Shown here one piece after another: positions 18,500 to 31,198 of a stretch of 64,000 bases of DNA. The position numbers and the translations under genes were made by a program. Under the pieces are notes generated by a model. That model did no database searches, was not told the DNA's origin, and saw only the letters and a program-made list of their open reading frames with translations. The stretch is from the NCBI GenBank assembly GCA_036346225.1, contig JARFIW010001177.1, forward strand, positions 1,768,501 through 1,832,500. Direction: 5' to 3'. Positions within the stretch are counted from its first letter, which is position 1; every line of letters begins with the position of its first letter. Source of the DNA: Platerodrilus igneus (taxonomy: Eukaryota; Arthropoda; Insecta; Coleoptera; Lycidae).

Positions 18500-20195
18500 C
18501 AGAGCTTACTAATTCGTTTTGAATAATTTCTATTAAAGAATCAAATCTTCATTTAAGAACTTACTGCGACAACTATTGTAAAAGGCTTTAAATTAAAGTA
18601 TGTACTACCCGTTACAAGTTGCGCTAATTTTACAAATAAATAATCATTTTTAATCGACGGAAAACCACGAACCATTATCCTGGATTCCACATACAAATTT
18701 AGCGATATGTGATCCATTTCGTTATTCAATTTGAAAAATAGCGATACTAACATCGCTGTAATATCGCAATATTCTTTCTACAATCTCTCTGCTTGAACGG
18801 ATAACATACTACGGATTCTCTTTCCAGGTGGGAAAAGTAGCAAGGTATCTAAAAGCGTTTCTGTATGCATAACAAACAAAGGTAACAACAAACTTGAATG
18901 TTGTCCTTTTTAACGCTAGAAAAATATTATGTAAAATACCGAAGCGTTATTGTTTAGTATAATATGAGGATCACACAGATTATTACAATTACAATGGCAT
19001 TCCGTATAAGAAAAATAGGCATGAATAAATATCATAAAGTTGGAAAGTTACAAAACATTCTATTTCTTGCAATTATTTTTGAGCTACAGCTCGTTTAGCA
19101 CGAACACCAACATTACATTTTGTCACCGACTTGAAAATTCGCCTTTCGTATAAATTCAACTGAACAAATGCACCGAATGGCATTTGTGCCCTATTGGAGT
19201 TTTTCAAATCGTTTGGTAGCTAGTATTAGCAGGTCTTGTAGTTGTTATCATAGTTTAAAGTAATGCGTAATCCATCGTGGTAGTTAGATTGTACAATTTA
19301 AGTTAGACCTTTATTTCTGCATTGAGTTTAATTGTAAGAAACTACGTCAAAGTTTCGGTCTCTACTAACCTTTTAGAAATGCTCTGCTAAGATTTTATAT
19401 CTTTAAAGGGCACCTATTGTTGTTTTGCTACTTTAGAATTTTCGATTATTAAGACTATGAGTTCAAAGCAGCTAAATTTTTATTACGAGTCACTTACTTT
19501 TTCGGCGTGTCGCGATAGATACCACAATCTGAATCGAAACCGCTTGTATCTCACTACTAGGGTTATCCGAATCTGGTATATCGTCAATATGTTATTACTA
19601 AAAATATTTTAAGTTAAAATTTGGTGTGCGCTTATAGCTAATACTATCCTTGCGCAAACCATCTAACGCACTTTTCATTTCTGCTCAATCTAAGCGTGAG
19701 TTATACTGATTTATCACAATTTAATTAAATTAATAATGGCTTGCCTCATAAAGCTCTAAATGCATTTATTGCATTTTTGATTGAGGTTAAAATATAAAGC
19801 TAATGCTATCCTGGTGTCAATTTGTAAATAGGACAGGTAATCGAAGGTTTCATCAAGCATCGTCGTATCTATACCAATGTAAATTGGAATGGAAATGTAA
19901 TGAAACGAGTGACCACAGCAATTGAAAGATCATTGAAGCGCTGCCGAGTAAACGCTGCTATCGCTCAAAGAAGCCCCTTTTCGAAAGTTGGAAAGGCTAT
20001 ATAAAGCCCCAATCAATGAATAAACATATCCTGGATGTTAATGTCAAAATTATATGCTAGAGGAAATGATCAGTATTGTTGCTTTCACAATAAAGCATAT
20101 AATACCGAAAATAAGCTTGTACAGAGTCCTTAACTAATAGTATGTCAATAAAATTTGTATAGATTCAGTATTGCAGAACATAAAAATACTTATCA
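18500..20195. other. About 1.7 kb without a recognisable gene
   Basis: AT-rich sequence, no long open frame, no RNA gene that I could recognise. The short frame at 18553-18753 on the minus strand has no family features. Confidence 0.35.
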
Positions 20196-20202
20196 AAAAT
20201 CT

Positions 20203-20236
20203 TTTATTTATTTAATTATTTATTTATTTATTTACA
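20203..20236 (-). repeat. (ATAA)n tail of the jockey-like element
   Basis: On the minus strand it reads GTAAATAAATAAATAAATAA followed by further AAAT units. It lies about 230 bp downstream of the reverse transcriptase end, where many insect non-LTR elements carry such a simple-repeat 3' tail. Confidence 0.6.
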
Positions 20237-20465
20237 ATAAAGGACACCAAACAGAAGGTATAAATCTTACAATGAAGGTGCCACAACTTTACAATACTGC
20301 AGTGACAACGGAATTTTACAAATTCAAATTTAATATTAATAGCTTTGATGTAGTAAAAAATAAATGACTATAAAGCTAAAAAACTAGTATAAGATTAAAA
20401 TAATCAATATTTAACATAATACAAATAAGATGTTTCTACAAATTTTAAACTCAACAAATTCAATG

Positions 20466-21079
20466 TTAAAACATTTGCATTAAATAGCGTTTAAATTTTC
20501 GAAGACTAAAGCTAAATATATCCTGGTTGGTGCTGTGTACGTAATTATTGTAATTACGCATAATTCTTGTGACAGGGTATACAGGAACGTAAAAACACAA
20601 GGCTCCGACTAAGAACTCACTATCAATCACGCCATGTAAAATCTTAAAAAGAAAAATTTGCTCAGTGATCAACCTTCTTTTTGCTAGCGCATGTAAATTA
20701 TAAAAGCTGAGGTTTGATTCATAGGGTGTATGGTATAAATATCTATTGAATCTATAGTTTAAACTATTAATAAACTTTTTTTGAATTCGTTCGATACAAA
20801 CTGTATATTTCTGGTAAAAGGAGTCCAAATAATTGTAGAATATTCTAAATGACTCATAACATAAGAATTGAATAGCAAAATTAAAGATGAAGGATTTTTA
20901 AAGTTTCTGGTTATTCTAAGGATGAAACCTAGATTACGACACGCTTTGTCACCAACATTATTTATATGCGTTTCAAATGTCATTTTTGTATCAAGGGTAA
21001 CACCGAGATCTTTTACAATAGCCTCACTTTTCAATATTTGACTATTTAGATGATAGCCTTACTAATAATTGTTCTGTTA
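20466..21079 (-). pseudogene. Jockey-like non-LTR reverse transcriptase, C-terminal part
   Basis: The minus-strand frame 20759-21034 reads VKDLGVTLDTKMTFETHINN, then ACRNLGFILRITRNFKNP and YVMSHLEYSTIIWTPFTRN, the thumb block found at the end of the RT domain in jockey/CR1/I-type elements. A frameshift near 20800 leads to 20466-20828, with IERIQKKFINSLNYRF, YHTPYESNLSFYNLHALAKR and a C-terminal tail. The missing N-terminal part lies at 31222-31677, on the far side of the inserted errantivirus. Non-LTR RT copies element RNA at a nicked target site. Broken by the insertion and at least one frameshift. Confidence 0.85.
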
Positions 21080-21083
21080 CGCG
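21080..21083. other. Target site duplication CGCG, left copy
   Basis: CGCG directly before the LTR start AGTTATG; the same CGCG follows the 3' LTR at 31199-31202. A 4-bp alternating YRYR site is what errantiviruses prefer. Confidence 0.85.
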
Positions 21084-21660
21084 AGTTATGTAATCCCTCA
21101 TTTGTTATATATAAATAAAGAAACTAATAATTAGGAATTATTAGAAATATTAGAAAATGCGCAACAATGTAATTGAAGGACAATTCATTTCAGTTTATTA
21201 ACGTTCATGGGAACGGAAACGCTACTTTGTAGTACAGAGATAGTGGCACTGCAGATGTCAGGTCACAGGCGGTCGTAGACAGTCACGTACCGAGATTACT
21301 GAGAAGTAAGCTCGCAGCAAAGTAGTTATGAATAGATTTAAGATAGCAACAATGTATTATGAATAAGAGTCAAGTGTAAGCAGACATTAGGTCTGCAAGT
21401 TCCCACAGACATGTGAGGGGATAGGGATATTATAAAAGGCGCGGGAGCTCCACTCGCAGTCAGATAAGCCATCGTTCAGCTTTATCATTGCAGTTCGTAG
21501 ATAACTCACTTTGTACAATTAGTAAATTAATTTCGGACTTAGATTAAATCATTCAAGATTGTCAAAATTCCAATTAATTTTTGTAAAACAATAAATAAAT
21601 GTGTTAAGAAGTTCAAGAAGTCTTTTTAAAAAGGACCGCTCGCAGCCACAAACCTTAACT
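21084..21660 (+). repeat. 5' LTR of errantivirus copy 1 (577 bp)
   Basis: Starts AGTTATGTAATCCC and ends CCTTAACT. Its sequence is repeated at 29970-31198 apart from one ~0.64-kb insertion there. A TATA-like TATTATAAAAGG lies at about 21430-21441. Promoter and polyadenylation signals are expected within it. Confidence 0.93.
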
Positions 21661-21675
21661 GGCGCAGTCGTAACG
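21660..21675 (+). other. Primer binding site, tRNA-Ser type
   Basis: TGGCGCAGTCGTAACG starts at the last base of the LTR. It resembles the TGGCGCAGTCGGTAG site of tRNA-Ser-primed errantiviruses of the 17.6/297/ZAM group, with one base missing. Confidence 0.7.
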
Positions 21676-23374
21676 GATGTCAAAAGGGCACTGGCGAATC
21701 CAAAATCGAGGAACTGGTGGTCTGGAATTTCAATTCCAAATTTGGCAGAACAAAACAAAAGTTGGAGGCGAAACAAAAATCGTTCAATCCCAGCAAACAA
21801 AAGAAGTTGAAGGCGAAACAAAAATCGTTCAAATTCAACAAAAGAAAAATTGGAGGCGATACAAGAATAGATCAAATCCAAAGGAAAACCGAAACAAAAA
21901 AAGAAATCCATGAAATCAACAAAGCAACTAGTGTAAGTTCATTTCCTTTAAACCAACTGAATTTTATTTTTATTTTTAATAAACATATTTGATATTTGCT
22001 AGTTTATGATTTATATATGTATATTGACTATTGTTACAACTATTTTTTGCAAATTTTTAAAAATAATCTGCTTAGCAATTGCTAGAGATTATCTTTAAGC
22101 CGTTTTTAAAATTTCATTATTGTTTTATTCTTTGTATATGAAAGAAAGAGATAAGAACTGAGAAAAATTATTTTTGAGACACAAAAGCGCACAAGAGACT
22201 ATATTTCGCTTTAACTGGCGCAAGAAAAGCTTTAGAAACACAATCAAACTTCTAATTTAACAACCCGGCATTTAATTGGCACAATACTTCGAAAATTAAA
22301 ATCACGAAAAATTAAAAACAAAATCTCATAATTACGCAGCAAAATAAAGCCGCAAATAAATTATCCAGACAAAACTCATCGTATTCCATATATAGACAAT
22401 GTGCCATCTATTATTATAAACCACATTCTTAGTACGAGAATTATTCAAACGCGAAACCAACAATCGTCTCATCTTTAAAAGTGAATAAAATCCTAACCTG
22501 AAAACCACGCATAAATCTAATTATAAATTACTGAACAAAAGCTATTTAAAACATCGCAAAATCCTTTCAGAAAAAACCTTCAGCATTGTAATATTAGAGC
22601 ACAATAAAATTACAACCGAAAACTTTATAAAGTATCAATTTAAATTACTCAGGAAAGATATAAATAATTACTACTGAAAAAAGAATATTGCAACCTCATT
22701 CAGACTTGATAATTTTAATTAAATATTTCAGTAAATTAACGACGCAAAAATTCTATTATTCCCAAACACGACATTGTATAAAATCACAACGATTACTGAA
22801 TAACACCTACAGTATATTTAAAAATAACCTGTAACAGAGACACTAACGCAACTAAGTAACTGGCAACATCGTGCAGCAGATTACAACATTGTAAGCATTG
22901 CAAACACCTTACAATCGCATAAACCCACGAGAAGAGATAATTATTACGCACATAACTAAAATCGACATGATTAAAAATAGAGAAATTTCAACTGACGCAA
23001 CTGACGCAAAGCATTCAAGCAAGATAAATTACCACAAAAAACCTCTTAGTCTTATTGAAACTTCAGAAATTAAAACTAACATCGGCAAATTAAAAATAAA
23101 CGTAATCAAACCAATACCAAGCGTAAAACTTATTAAATAACTACACAACTGTGCAAGTAAACACAAATTATGCAAATCAATTTTTAAATAATCCGAAACG
23201 ACCCAAGCTAAATGTAGCAAGTAACCCGACGCAATTTAAACGTAAAAGTAATAAATTCAAGCAAGAAATAACAACACAAACTACGAAATAAATCCAATTT
23301 TTTTTAAAAATCGGAAAATAACCAGTCGAAAAAAAACAAAAATTTAAATTTACCAGAACATTCCCTCAGCCAAG
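21661..23374 (+). other. Leader of errantivirus copy 1, with 43-45 bp tandem repeats
   Basis: No long gene. Three imperfect repeats start with TTGGAGGCG or TTGAAGGCG at 21762, 21807 and 21850, each followed by a variant of AAACAAAAATCGTTCAA. The matching leader of copy 2 (40494 down to 39745) keeps only part of this. The rest, 21900-23374, is very A-rich and holds no supported frame. Confidence 0.6.
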
Positions 23375-24568
23375 ATGAGTATCGAAATGAAACTGTATAT
23401 GGACATGATCCATCACTTTAACGGTGATCATTGTTTATAAACTAACTATATTTCAGCTTGTGAAATATTCTATAAGCCCGGTAATAACGAAAGGAACACT
23501 TTGCTTATCCGCCTTATAATCAGTAAACTGACCGAAAGGGCACTATTATTAATCTCGAGTCGAGATGACGTAGACCAGTGGGACGAATACTAACGCATAT
23601 TAATAACATATTTTGGCGACCAAAGAAACCTGAAATGTCTAGTGAGAGATTTGATAAACCTTAGAATGAAACACAACCAATCCCCATATCAATTTGGAGT
23701 GAAATGCCAAGATGTAAGAAGCTTAATCTTGACAAAACTCAAAATTTAAGAAACCGACCCAAATGTAAAACTTTCAAAAACAAAAATGTACGACGAGATG
23801 GCATTAGACACCTATCTAAATGCACTACCCGAACGACTTTCAGATGAAATTAGATTTCAACATCCCCAAGACTTAGAAAAAGCAATGAACATGATAATCG
23901 AAAAAGAAAGCGTAATGTATTACAGAAACCGACTATATATCCCCAACGCGAATAAAAGCTATACGCCAATAAAAACCATACAACCCGCGAGACAAATAAA
24001 TCTACAACAAAAATTCAACCCGTTCAATGCACAAACAATCCAAATGCGAACCAATAATCCACATTTTAATAATGCGAATTTTAACAATCAATATAAGCAA
24101 TTCCCAAAACCAATATTGTACCTAATCTTTTCAAAACCCGCATTTCAAACAACATTCAATCCGAACTTTTCAAAACCCGCATTTCAACCGAGATTCAACC
24201 AAAATGTAAATCAGCAAAGACCAGCATTCAACGCGAATCCTATTAGAAACTCACCAATGATAAACAATAATAATCCCAATAACTATTATAAACCCACACC
24301 AATGGATACCTCATCTGGTAACAACAGACCCGACACCAAAATAACACACATTAGACCAAACCCCAATCAAAAACGCACTTTCACCTCAGAAGAGCTATTT
24401 CATCAAGAAGTAGAAGAATATGAAGATGACCAGAATAATTGCAATCGACCGTGTACAAATAACGAACAAACCAATCAAACCATTATGAACGCGAAGAACC
24501 ATACGAAACTTACGAAGAGGACGACGAAGAAAACGCGTGCTCAAATTTTCAAATGGACCAATTTATAA
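23375..24568 (+). pseudogene. gag: Errantivirus gag, three in-frame stops
   Basis: A single frame from ATG 23375 to the stop at 24566-24568, about 397 residues, interrupted by TAA at 23438, 23591 and 23747. The capsid part includes ACEIFYKPGNNERNTLLIRL, ITYFGDQRNLKCLVRDLINL and NQSPYQFGVKCQDVRSLIL. Next come DTYLNALPERLSDEIRFQHP and EKAMNMIIEKESVMYYRNRL. The C-terminal part is Asn/Pro/Phe-rich with repeats (NPNFSKPAFQPRFNQN) and ends in an acidic then basic tail. No zinc knuckle is present, which is normal for errantivirus Gag. The copy at 38632-39744 aligns over the full length. The three stops preclude normal Gag, whose role is to form the particle around element RNA. Confidence 0.88.
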
Positions 24569-24596
24569 ACGACCAAACATAATAAACCTAAATAAT

Positions 24597-27500
24597 ATGA
24601 ATCACCTTGTACTACCCTATATTGAGATACCTCACGCTGAATTTAAATTACTAATCGATACCGGATCTTCAAAAACATAAATAAGCCCGCGAACAGTAAA
24701 GAAACACTATTTAAACTATGTAGAAAGGAAACCCTTCAAAATTAAAACCGCCCATCAAACAACCCTGCACCAATTCGTAGCAAACATACCCTTACCAAAA
24801 ACATTTAAGGTAAAAATGGAACATAAATTCAGCATATTTGAATTTAATGACAAATATGACGGACTATTAGGAATGGACCTTCTAAGAAAATTAAGAGCCA
24901 ACATAGATATTAAAAACCGTTTATTAAGAACCAAATATGGACGAATCCCCATTAAATTCCAAAACACCCAAATTGACGAAAAAAATACAATAGAACCCCG
25001 AACAGAAAAAAAGATAAAAATCCCCGTAAATTCAAATAATAAATTAGGAATAATAAACCACATAATTTTTTAACAAGGAGTAGAGATCCCAACCGCATTA
25101 GTACAAATTAAAAATAATTATGCCACAACGACAATATTAAATTCAAATGACTATCCCTTAGAACTATCCGTAACAAACCCGATTAACATAGAAGAATTAA
25201 ATTTTAACGAAATGGAAATAGATGGAAACTTAAACAAAAATTATAACCCCGTAGAAAACGACGAAATGCTAAGACAAAATTTTAATAATATCCGATTTAA
25301 CCGCGACATAAATCCAGAGGAACAAAAAGCAATACAAAAATTATGTTTCGAATACCGCGACATATTCCATTGCGAAGGAATACCCCTAACCTTTACAAAT
25401 ACAGTTAAGCACAACATTGAGCTAACGGACAACAAACCCATATTCACCAAAGCATAGAGATTACCCCAGGCAAGTCAGGAAGAAGCTGACAGACAAGTAG
25501 CCGATCTATTAGATCAAGATATCATACAACACTCCAATTCACCATGGAGCAGCCCCGTATTAATAGTACCAAAAAAACTGGACGCATCAGGAAAACGAAA
25601 ATACAGAATGGTAATAGATTACCGCAAATTAAACGAAAAGACGGTAGACGATAAATACCCGCTACCAAATATAACAGAAATTTTAGATAAGTTAGGTAAG
25701 TGCCAATATTTTTCGATGCTAGATTTAGCATCAGGATACCATCAAATGGAAATGGAAGAAGGAGATACACAAATAACAGCCTTTAGCACACCTTGAGGAC
25801 ACTATGAATGTAAACGTATGCCATTTGGACTAAAGAACGCACCCGCAACTTTCCAAAGAGTAATGGATAACATACTACGAAGGATACACAACGAAAAATG
25901 CCTTGTGTACCAAGATGATATAATAGTGTATTCAACATCATTAGTGGAGCATATGAAAAATTACGAGAAGTGTTCGAAAGATTAAGAACAGCACAATTTA
26001 AAGTACAGTTAGATAAAAGCGAATTTCTACAGAAAGAAGTAGCATTTTTAGGACACATAATAACACCCCAAGGAGTGAAGCCGAACCCCGACAAAACAAA
26101 CGCCGTATTAAATTATCCCACACCCAAACCGAATAAAGAGATAAAAGGATCTTTAGGCCTTAGCGGTTATTACCGTAAATCTATTAACGGTTATGCTCAA
26201 ATAACCAAGCCCCTAACCAATTGTTTAAAAAAGGGAAACAAAATTATACATACCCCGGAATTTATTAAAGCAGTAGATAAAATCAAAAGCATATTAACAC
26301 ATCACCCCGTATTAGAATACCCCGACTTTTCAAAACCATTCATATTAACAACAGACGCATCAAATGTAGCCTTAGGCGTAGTATTAAGCCAAGGAACAGT
26401 AGGCAATGATAAACCCATCAGCTACGCATCCAGGACCCTCAACGAAACAGAGCAAAGGTACAGTACAATAGAGAAAGAATTGTTAGCCATAATTTGGGCA
26501 ACAAAGTATTTTAGACCATACCTATACGAACGAAAATTTTATATATACACCCATCATAGACTATTAGTATGGCTATGCAAACTCAAAGAATCCAACTCAA
26601 AATTACAAAGATGGAGAATCCGACTAGAAGAATATGACTACGAGATTATGTACAAAAAGGGAATTTACAACAATAACGCAAGACGCTTTAAGTAGAATCC
26701 AAATTAACGCACTAGAAACAGAATCAGTAATAGGAAACGTAGACGAGACAGAAATCAGAGAAGATTCAGACGAAATGGAGACCATACATTCGACACAAAA
26801 TGACGAACCGAAAACCCAATTAAAATCTTAAATGAAGCCATAGACACGAAGCCCAATCAATTTATAATCACAGAAGTTTTAAACAACCCCAACCCTGTAA
26901 AATATACGAAAGTAGATAACAAAAAGATTTACCAAATTCAGATAACCAAAGACGACAATGAATCACAAATAATTAAAATTCTAAAGGAATACACCTCCGA
27001 GAAAAAACGATTTTACTTTTACTTTAACACGGAAAACTTGTACAAACGATTTTCAGAAATATATGTTAAACTATTCAACAATTCTGCACCCGAACTTATG
27101 AGATGCACAAGAAAATTAATAACATTAGGCGACCCTGACGAAATAATTGACGTGATCAGAAACCAACACGAAGGAAAGACCAACCATCGAGGAATAAATG
27201 AGACCCTAAAGCAAATCATGAGACGTTACTATTTCAAAGACATAAAAGAATTAACTACAGACTATATCAATCAATGTGAACTATATGACAGAGCAAAATA
27301 TGACAGAAAACCCCCGAAGATACCCTTAATGTTAAGCAAAACACCAGACAAACCTTTTCAGAAATTACACGCAGATACTCTAGTAGTAGAAGCACAAAGT
27401 TACTTAACAATCGTGGACGCATTTACAAAAATAGGCCAAGCAATACCAATCACTTCTAAAAATAGTATAGACGTAACTCAAGGATTTCTACACCATTTTA

Positions 27501-28192
27501 CATATTACGGAACGCCCGAAACAATCACGTTAGATAACGGAAGCGAATTCAAAAACAAAACAATACAAAACACCTTGGAATTACACAAAACTAAAAATTT
27601 ACTTTATAACTGAAAACCACCCTGAATCCATCGGGCTAATTGAGAACAAATTAGAACAAATTAGAACAAATTAGAACAAATCCGATTACTAAGAATCAAT
27701 TACAAGAAGGATCACATAACTAATTTAATGTCAGACGCATTAATCGCCTATAATAACACAATTCATTCATCGACAAATTTTACACCCTTAGAACTAACCC
27801 TAGGACACTCAGATTTACGCAACCCCTATAATATACATTATAGCAAGGAAATCTATCAACAATACGCCAAGGATCACAAAGAGAAACTAAAAATAACTTA
27901 TGACAAAGTAAAGGATAAGTTAGATAACGACAAAGAACGCATTACCGCGACCCGTAATAAAAACACAGACCTAAACAAGATTTCCATAGGACAAACCGTG
28001 TACGAGAAAAATTACCAAAGCAAAAGACACAAAACGGAACCGAGAAACTTAGGCCCCTTTAAAATCAAACGAATATTCGACAAAAACGTGTAGACAACGG
28101 CAAGATAACAAAATATATTCACCTCAAAAATTTAAGACACCCTGTACTTTCAGATGGACAATCATCACCCTTACCGTCAACCTCTACTTAGG
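24597..28192 (+). pseudogene. pol: Errantivirus pol (protease, RT, RNase H, integrase), decayed
   Basis: ATG 24597. Protease: KLLIDTGSSKT then a stop, later [71 protein letters not shown] and [11 protein letters not shown] (the Y-x-D-D site, with Q for the usual L or M). RNase H starts at PFILTTDASNVALGVV. Integrase: zinc-binding HEGKTNHRG and INQCELYDRAK, then the catalytic residues in LHADTLVVE, ITLDNGSEF and IGLIENKLE. Stops interrupt the frame near 24678, 25072, 25455 and 25794, and shifts occur near 25958, 26685, 26815 and 27600. An ATTAGAACAA unit is reiterated at 27650-27680, right after the Glu site. The C-terminal tail overlaps the start of env by about 40 bases. Polymerase and integrase are clearly nonfunctional as they stand. 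Confidence 0.93.
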
Positions 28193-29898
28193 TAGAACGG
28201 ACACCGAAATAGTAATTAAAGACACAAAAAATAACCCCGGTATACTACCAATGAAATTAGGCAGTATGCAGAACACTATAGACTATTGGACCTTTGCACA
28301 AAAATTCGATTTAACAGAACTGAAACAAAAATTTCAAATAATCAAAAATAATTATTACCGACTAAAACAATCAATGGACACAACAAAATTCTGAAAAGAA
28401 TACGCAATAGAAATGATTAACTACGACAGTATAACAGAAAGTATTTTAAGAAACATAGAAGACAAATTTAATTGACTAATACCCACAGAACAAACGGCAA
28501 GAAGAAAAAGAGGACTAATCAACGGATTAGGAAACATAATCAACGCAATTACCGGCAATTTAGATAATCAAGACGCAGAACACTATGACAACGCGATACA
28601 ACAATTAATAGAAAACCAAAACGACATCAAAACTATAATTAGTAACCAAATATCATTAACGCAGTCAACGATCATCAAATTTAATAAAACCCTAAGAAAA
28701 TTAGGTAGAAATCAAGATAGTATAGCCAATCGAATACAAACCCTACAAAAAAAACATGCAAACTACCATGTTAGGCATGCAAGATTAAATCAGATTCAAC
28801 ACGATATTCAACCAGATAATATCAATCCTAACCTTAATTCAACATATTCTAGCAACATTAGAAAACGCAGTAACCTTTGCCAAATTAAATACCCTACATT
28901 CAAGTATCATAGAACCAATTGATTTATTAAAAGAATTATTAAGAATAAAATCCTTTATAACTAACAGTGGATTACCTTTCGATGTAATAGAATCAAACAT
29001 TTTAATATTTGAAAAAATAGCTATAGTTAAAGGCAATGTAAAGTAACGATATAACATTTTTAATAGAAATACCAATAGTAGAGATTAACAATTACAAATA
29101 TTATCACTTACTTGCTTTTCCAATGAAAATGACTAGCACATACCAAGTTATTATTCCAAAAACCAAATTCCTATCCTTAAATGAACTACGATATGGTTAT
29201 ACAAACGACAAATGTGATTAAGTCACACCCAATCAATACTTATGTCAATCATTGACAACAACAACAATTCAAGAAGACAGCCCTTGCGAAGCACAATTAC
29301 TAAAATTCACCAATCATTACGAAAATTGTGAAGCCAAACCTGTACAAATCCCCAACATGAAAATCCAGAAAGTAACGGAAAATAAATGGATAGCCATTTT
29401 CCTCACCGAAGTAATCGCAACAATATACTGCAATCAAGACAAAAGTAATTTAGCATTAACCGGAAGTAAAGTAATCACCCTTAAGGAAAATTGATATTGA
29501 AATTGAAAAATGAAATAATTAGAGTTTACCAAGATCCCGTACAAAGCAAGAAATTAGCAAACTTACCCGATTTACAAATCAAGATTACCCAAGACAAAGA
29601 CGAACAAATACTTCAAAAACCAATGCAACTGGAACAGCTAGAATTAGACAACCTCAACCACGCCATGAAACTCATGAAAGACTACAAAGAACACCTAAAT
29701 AAACTCAAAACGCCCAAAGTGTACTACGATAATATTAGTGTATGGACAATTATATTGATTATATTGACGATTTTATTGATCATTTATGTAACTTACAAAA
29801 TGTATACTAGATATAAAAATAATAAAGAAAACAGTTTTAGATTTAAGGCAAGCAAAGAAACAAATGTACCCTTAGAAAATATGAATTCTAAGAAATGA
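28155..29898 (+). pseudogene. env: Errantivirus env (class of baculovirus F-like proteins), decayed
   Basis: The frame begins with a hydrophobic, signal-like segment (WTIITLTVNLYLG). A furin-type site RRKRG at about 28500-28514 is followed by GLINGLGNIINAITGNLDNQ, the fusion-peptide block typical of errantivirus Env and related baculovirus F proteins. Two stops precede it in frame. After a shift, the middle part resembles LENAVTFAKLNTLHSSIIEP. Later open pieces are 29252-29494 and 29491-29898. The last piece ends in a transmembrane helix (VWTIILIILTILLIIYVTY) and a short basic tail. Full-length layout is kept, but frame changes near 28800, 29041 and 29490 and internal stops make it nonfunctional. 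Normally it is expressed from a spliced RNA; I could not assign the splice sites. Confidence 0.82.
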
Positions 29899-29957
29899 GA
29901 TTAAACGAATTTATTTAATTAAAAATCAAGAAAAGTAAAAACCCTTAATTTTTAATG

Positions 29958-29969
29958 TACGTCAGGAAG
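29958..29969 (+). other. Probable polypurine tract before the 3' LTR
   Basis: The purine-rich CAGGAAG directly precedes AGTTATG of the 3' LTR. It is short, so this call rests mainly on position. Confidence 0.45.
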
Positions 29970-31198
29970 AGTTATGAAATCTCCCATTTGTTATATATAA
30001 ATAAAGAAACTAATAATTAAGAAGTTATTAGAAATATTAGAAAATGCGCAACAATGTAATTGAAGGACAATTCATTTCAGTTTATTAACGTTCATGGGAA
30101 CGGAAACGCTACTTTGTAGCACAGAAATAAGTGACACTGCAGATGTCAGGTCACAGGCAGTCGTAGACAGTCACGTACCGAGATTACTGAGAAGTAAGCT
30201 CGCAACAAAGTAGCTATGAATAGATTTAAGATAGCAACAATGTATTATGAATAAGAGTCAAGTGTAAGCAGACATTAGGTCTGCAAGTTCCCACAGACAT
30301 GTGAGGGGGTAGGGATATTATAAAAGGCCCGGGAGCTCCACTCGCAGTCAGTTAATCCATCGTTCAGCTTTAGCATTGCAGTTCGTAGATAATTCACTTT
30401 GTAGAATTAGTAATTTAATTTCGGACTTAGATTAAATCATTCAAGATTGTAACGTATTTTTTTTCTAGTTACATTTAGTTCAATAAAATAAAAATAAAAC
30501 AGCTATAATTTAAAATATTTAATTTGAGAATTATCATCCAATAAAAATTAATATATAATATTCATAATAACGCATAGATTCTCGTATGTATATACTCTAA
30601 AGTTCGTTACCAAGCTCTATCAAGTTGTCAGTCGGCACTTCATTCTCAACGTTCGAAAGTGCAAGCCGCTTTTGCAGACGAGGTGAAGTCGAAATGGCCC
30701 TGTCGAAACACATAGCATCTAACAAAGTTAGGAAAAAGTAGAGCATTGAAAATTCTTGGTGTCTGGAGGTTCCCCTTATACTAGCACAGTTAAATTTTGT
30801 TGGTTATTGTATTAAAAAATACGGTGGCGCTCATTAAATATATTTTTGGTCTTTTATTCACCCATGACCCAAGCTCATGATCTACCCAGAGCTAACACTC
30901 GACTAGCCGTTTATATCTTAAGAGTTTTTCTTTGTCTCAAGCCATTCTCCATCCGACATTACCTTGGGCTTAAAAGAAAAAGAAGAAATTCTCGACCTTG
31001 TGATATCAGATTAAGGTTTAGAAAATTGGGAGGTTTAATTTATAGCTGATAGTCAAGAGGATAAAGAAATATAAAAGCATATTTTTATATTACAAGATTG
31101 TCAAAATTCCAATAATTTCTGTAAAACAATAAATAAATGTGTTAAGAAGTTCAAGAAGTCTTTTTATAAAGGACCGCTTGCAGCCACAAACCTTAACT
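29970..31198 (+). repeat. 3' LTR of errantivirus copy 1, interrupted
   Basis: Matches the 5' LTR from AGTTATG at 29970 to AAGATTGT at about 30450, and again from about 31095 to CCTTAACT at 31198. The intervening ~0.64 kb is absent from the 5' LTR. Small differences between the LTRs (for example GAAATCTCCC against GTAATCCCTC) show that the insertion is not recent. Confidence 0.92.
30451..31085. mobile_element. Unclassified ~0.64-kb insertion in the 3' LTR
   Basis: CAAGATTGT (9 bp) occurs on both sides of the inserted sequence, consistent with a 9-bp target duplication. The insert contains ACGGTGGCG followed by CATTAAA near 30823, and a similar stretch with CTCTGGGCTT-like text occurs at about 52300-52480. 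No protein is encoded apart from short frames. A 9-bp duplication would fit a Mutator-type nonautonomous element, but I could not define inverted termini, so the class is open. Confidence 0.6.

Larger units (their letters stand above)
21084..31198 (+). mobile_element. Errantivirus-like LTR retrotransposon with env
   Basis: Complete in layout: LTR 21084-21660, tRNA-Ser-type primer site, leader, gag, pol (protease, RT, RNase H, integrase), env and a 3' LTR 29970-31198. LTRs begin AGTTATG and end AACT, as is typical of errantiviruses, and not TG/CA. The 4-bp duplication CGCG flanks it. The internal genes contain about a dozen stops or frameshifts, so the copy is defective. It interrupts a non-LTR RT in the opposite orientation. 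The 3' LTR has a later insertion at 30451-31085. Confidence 0.93.
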
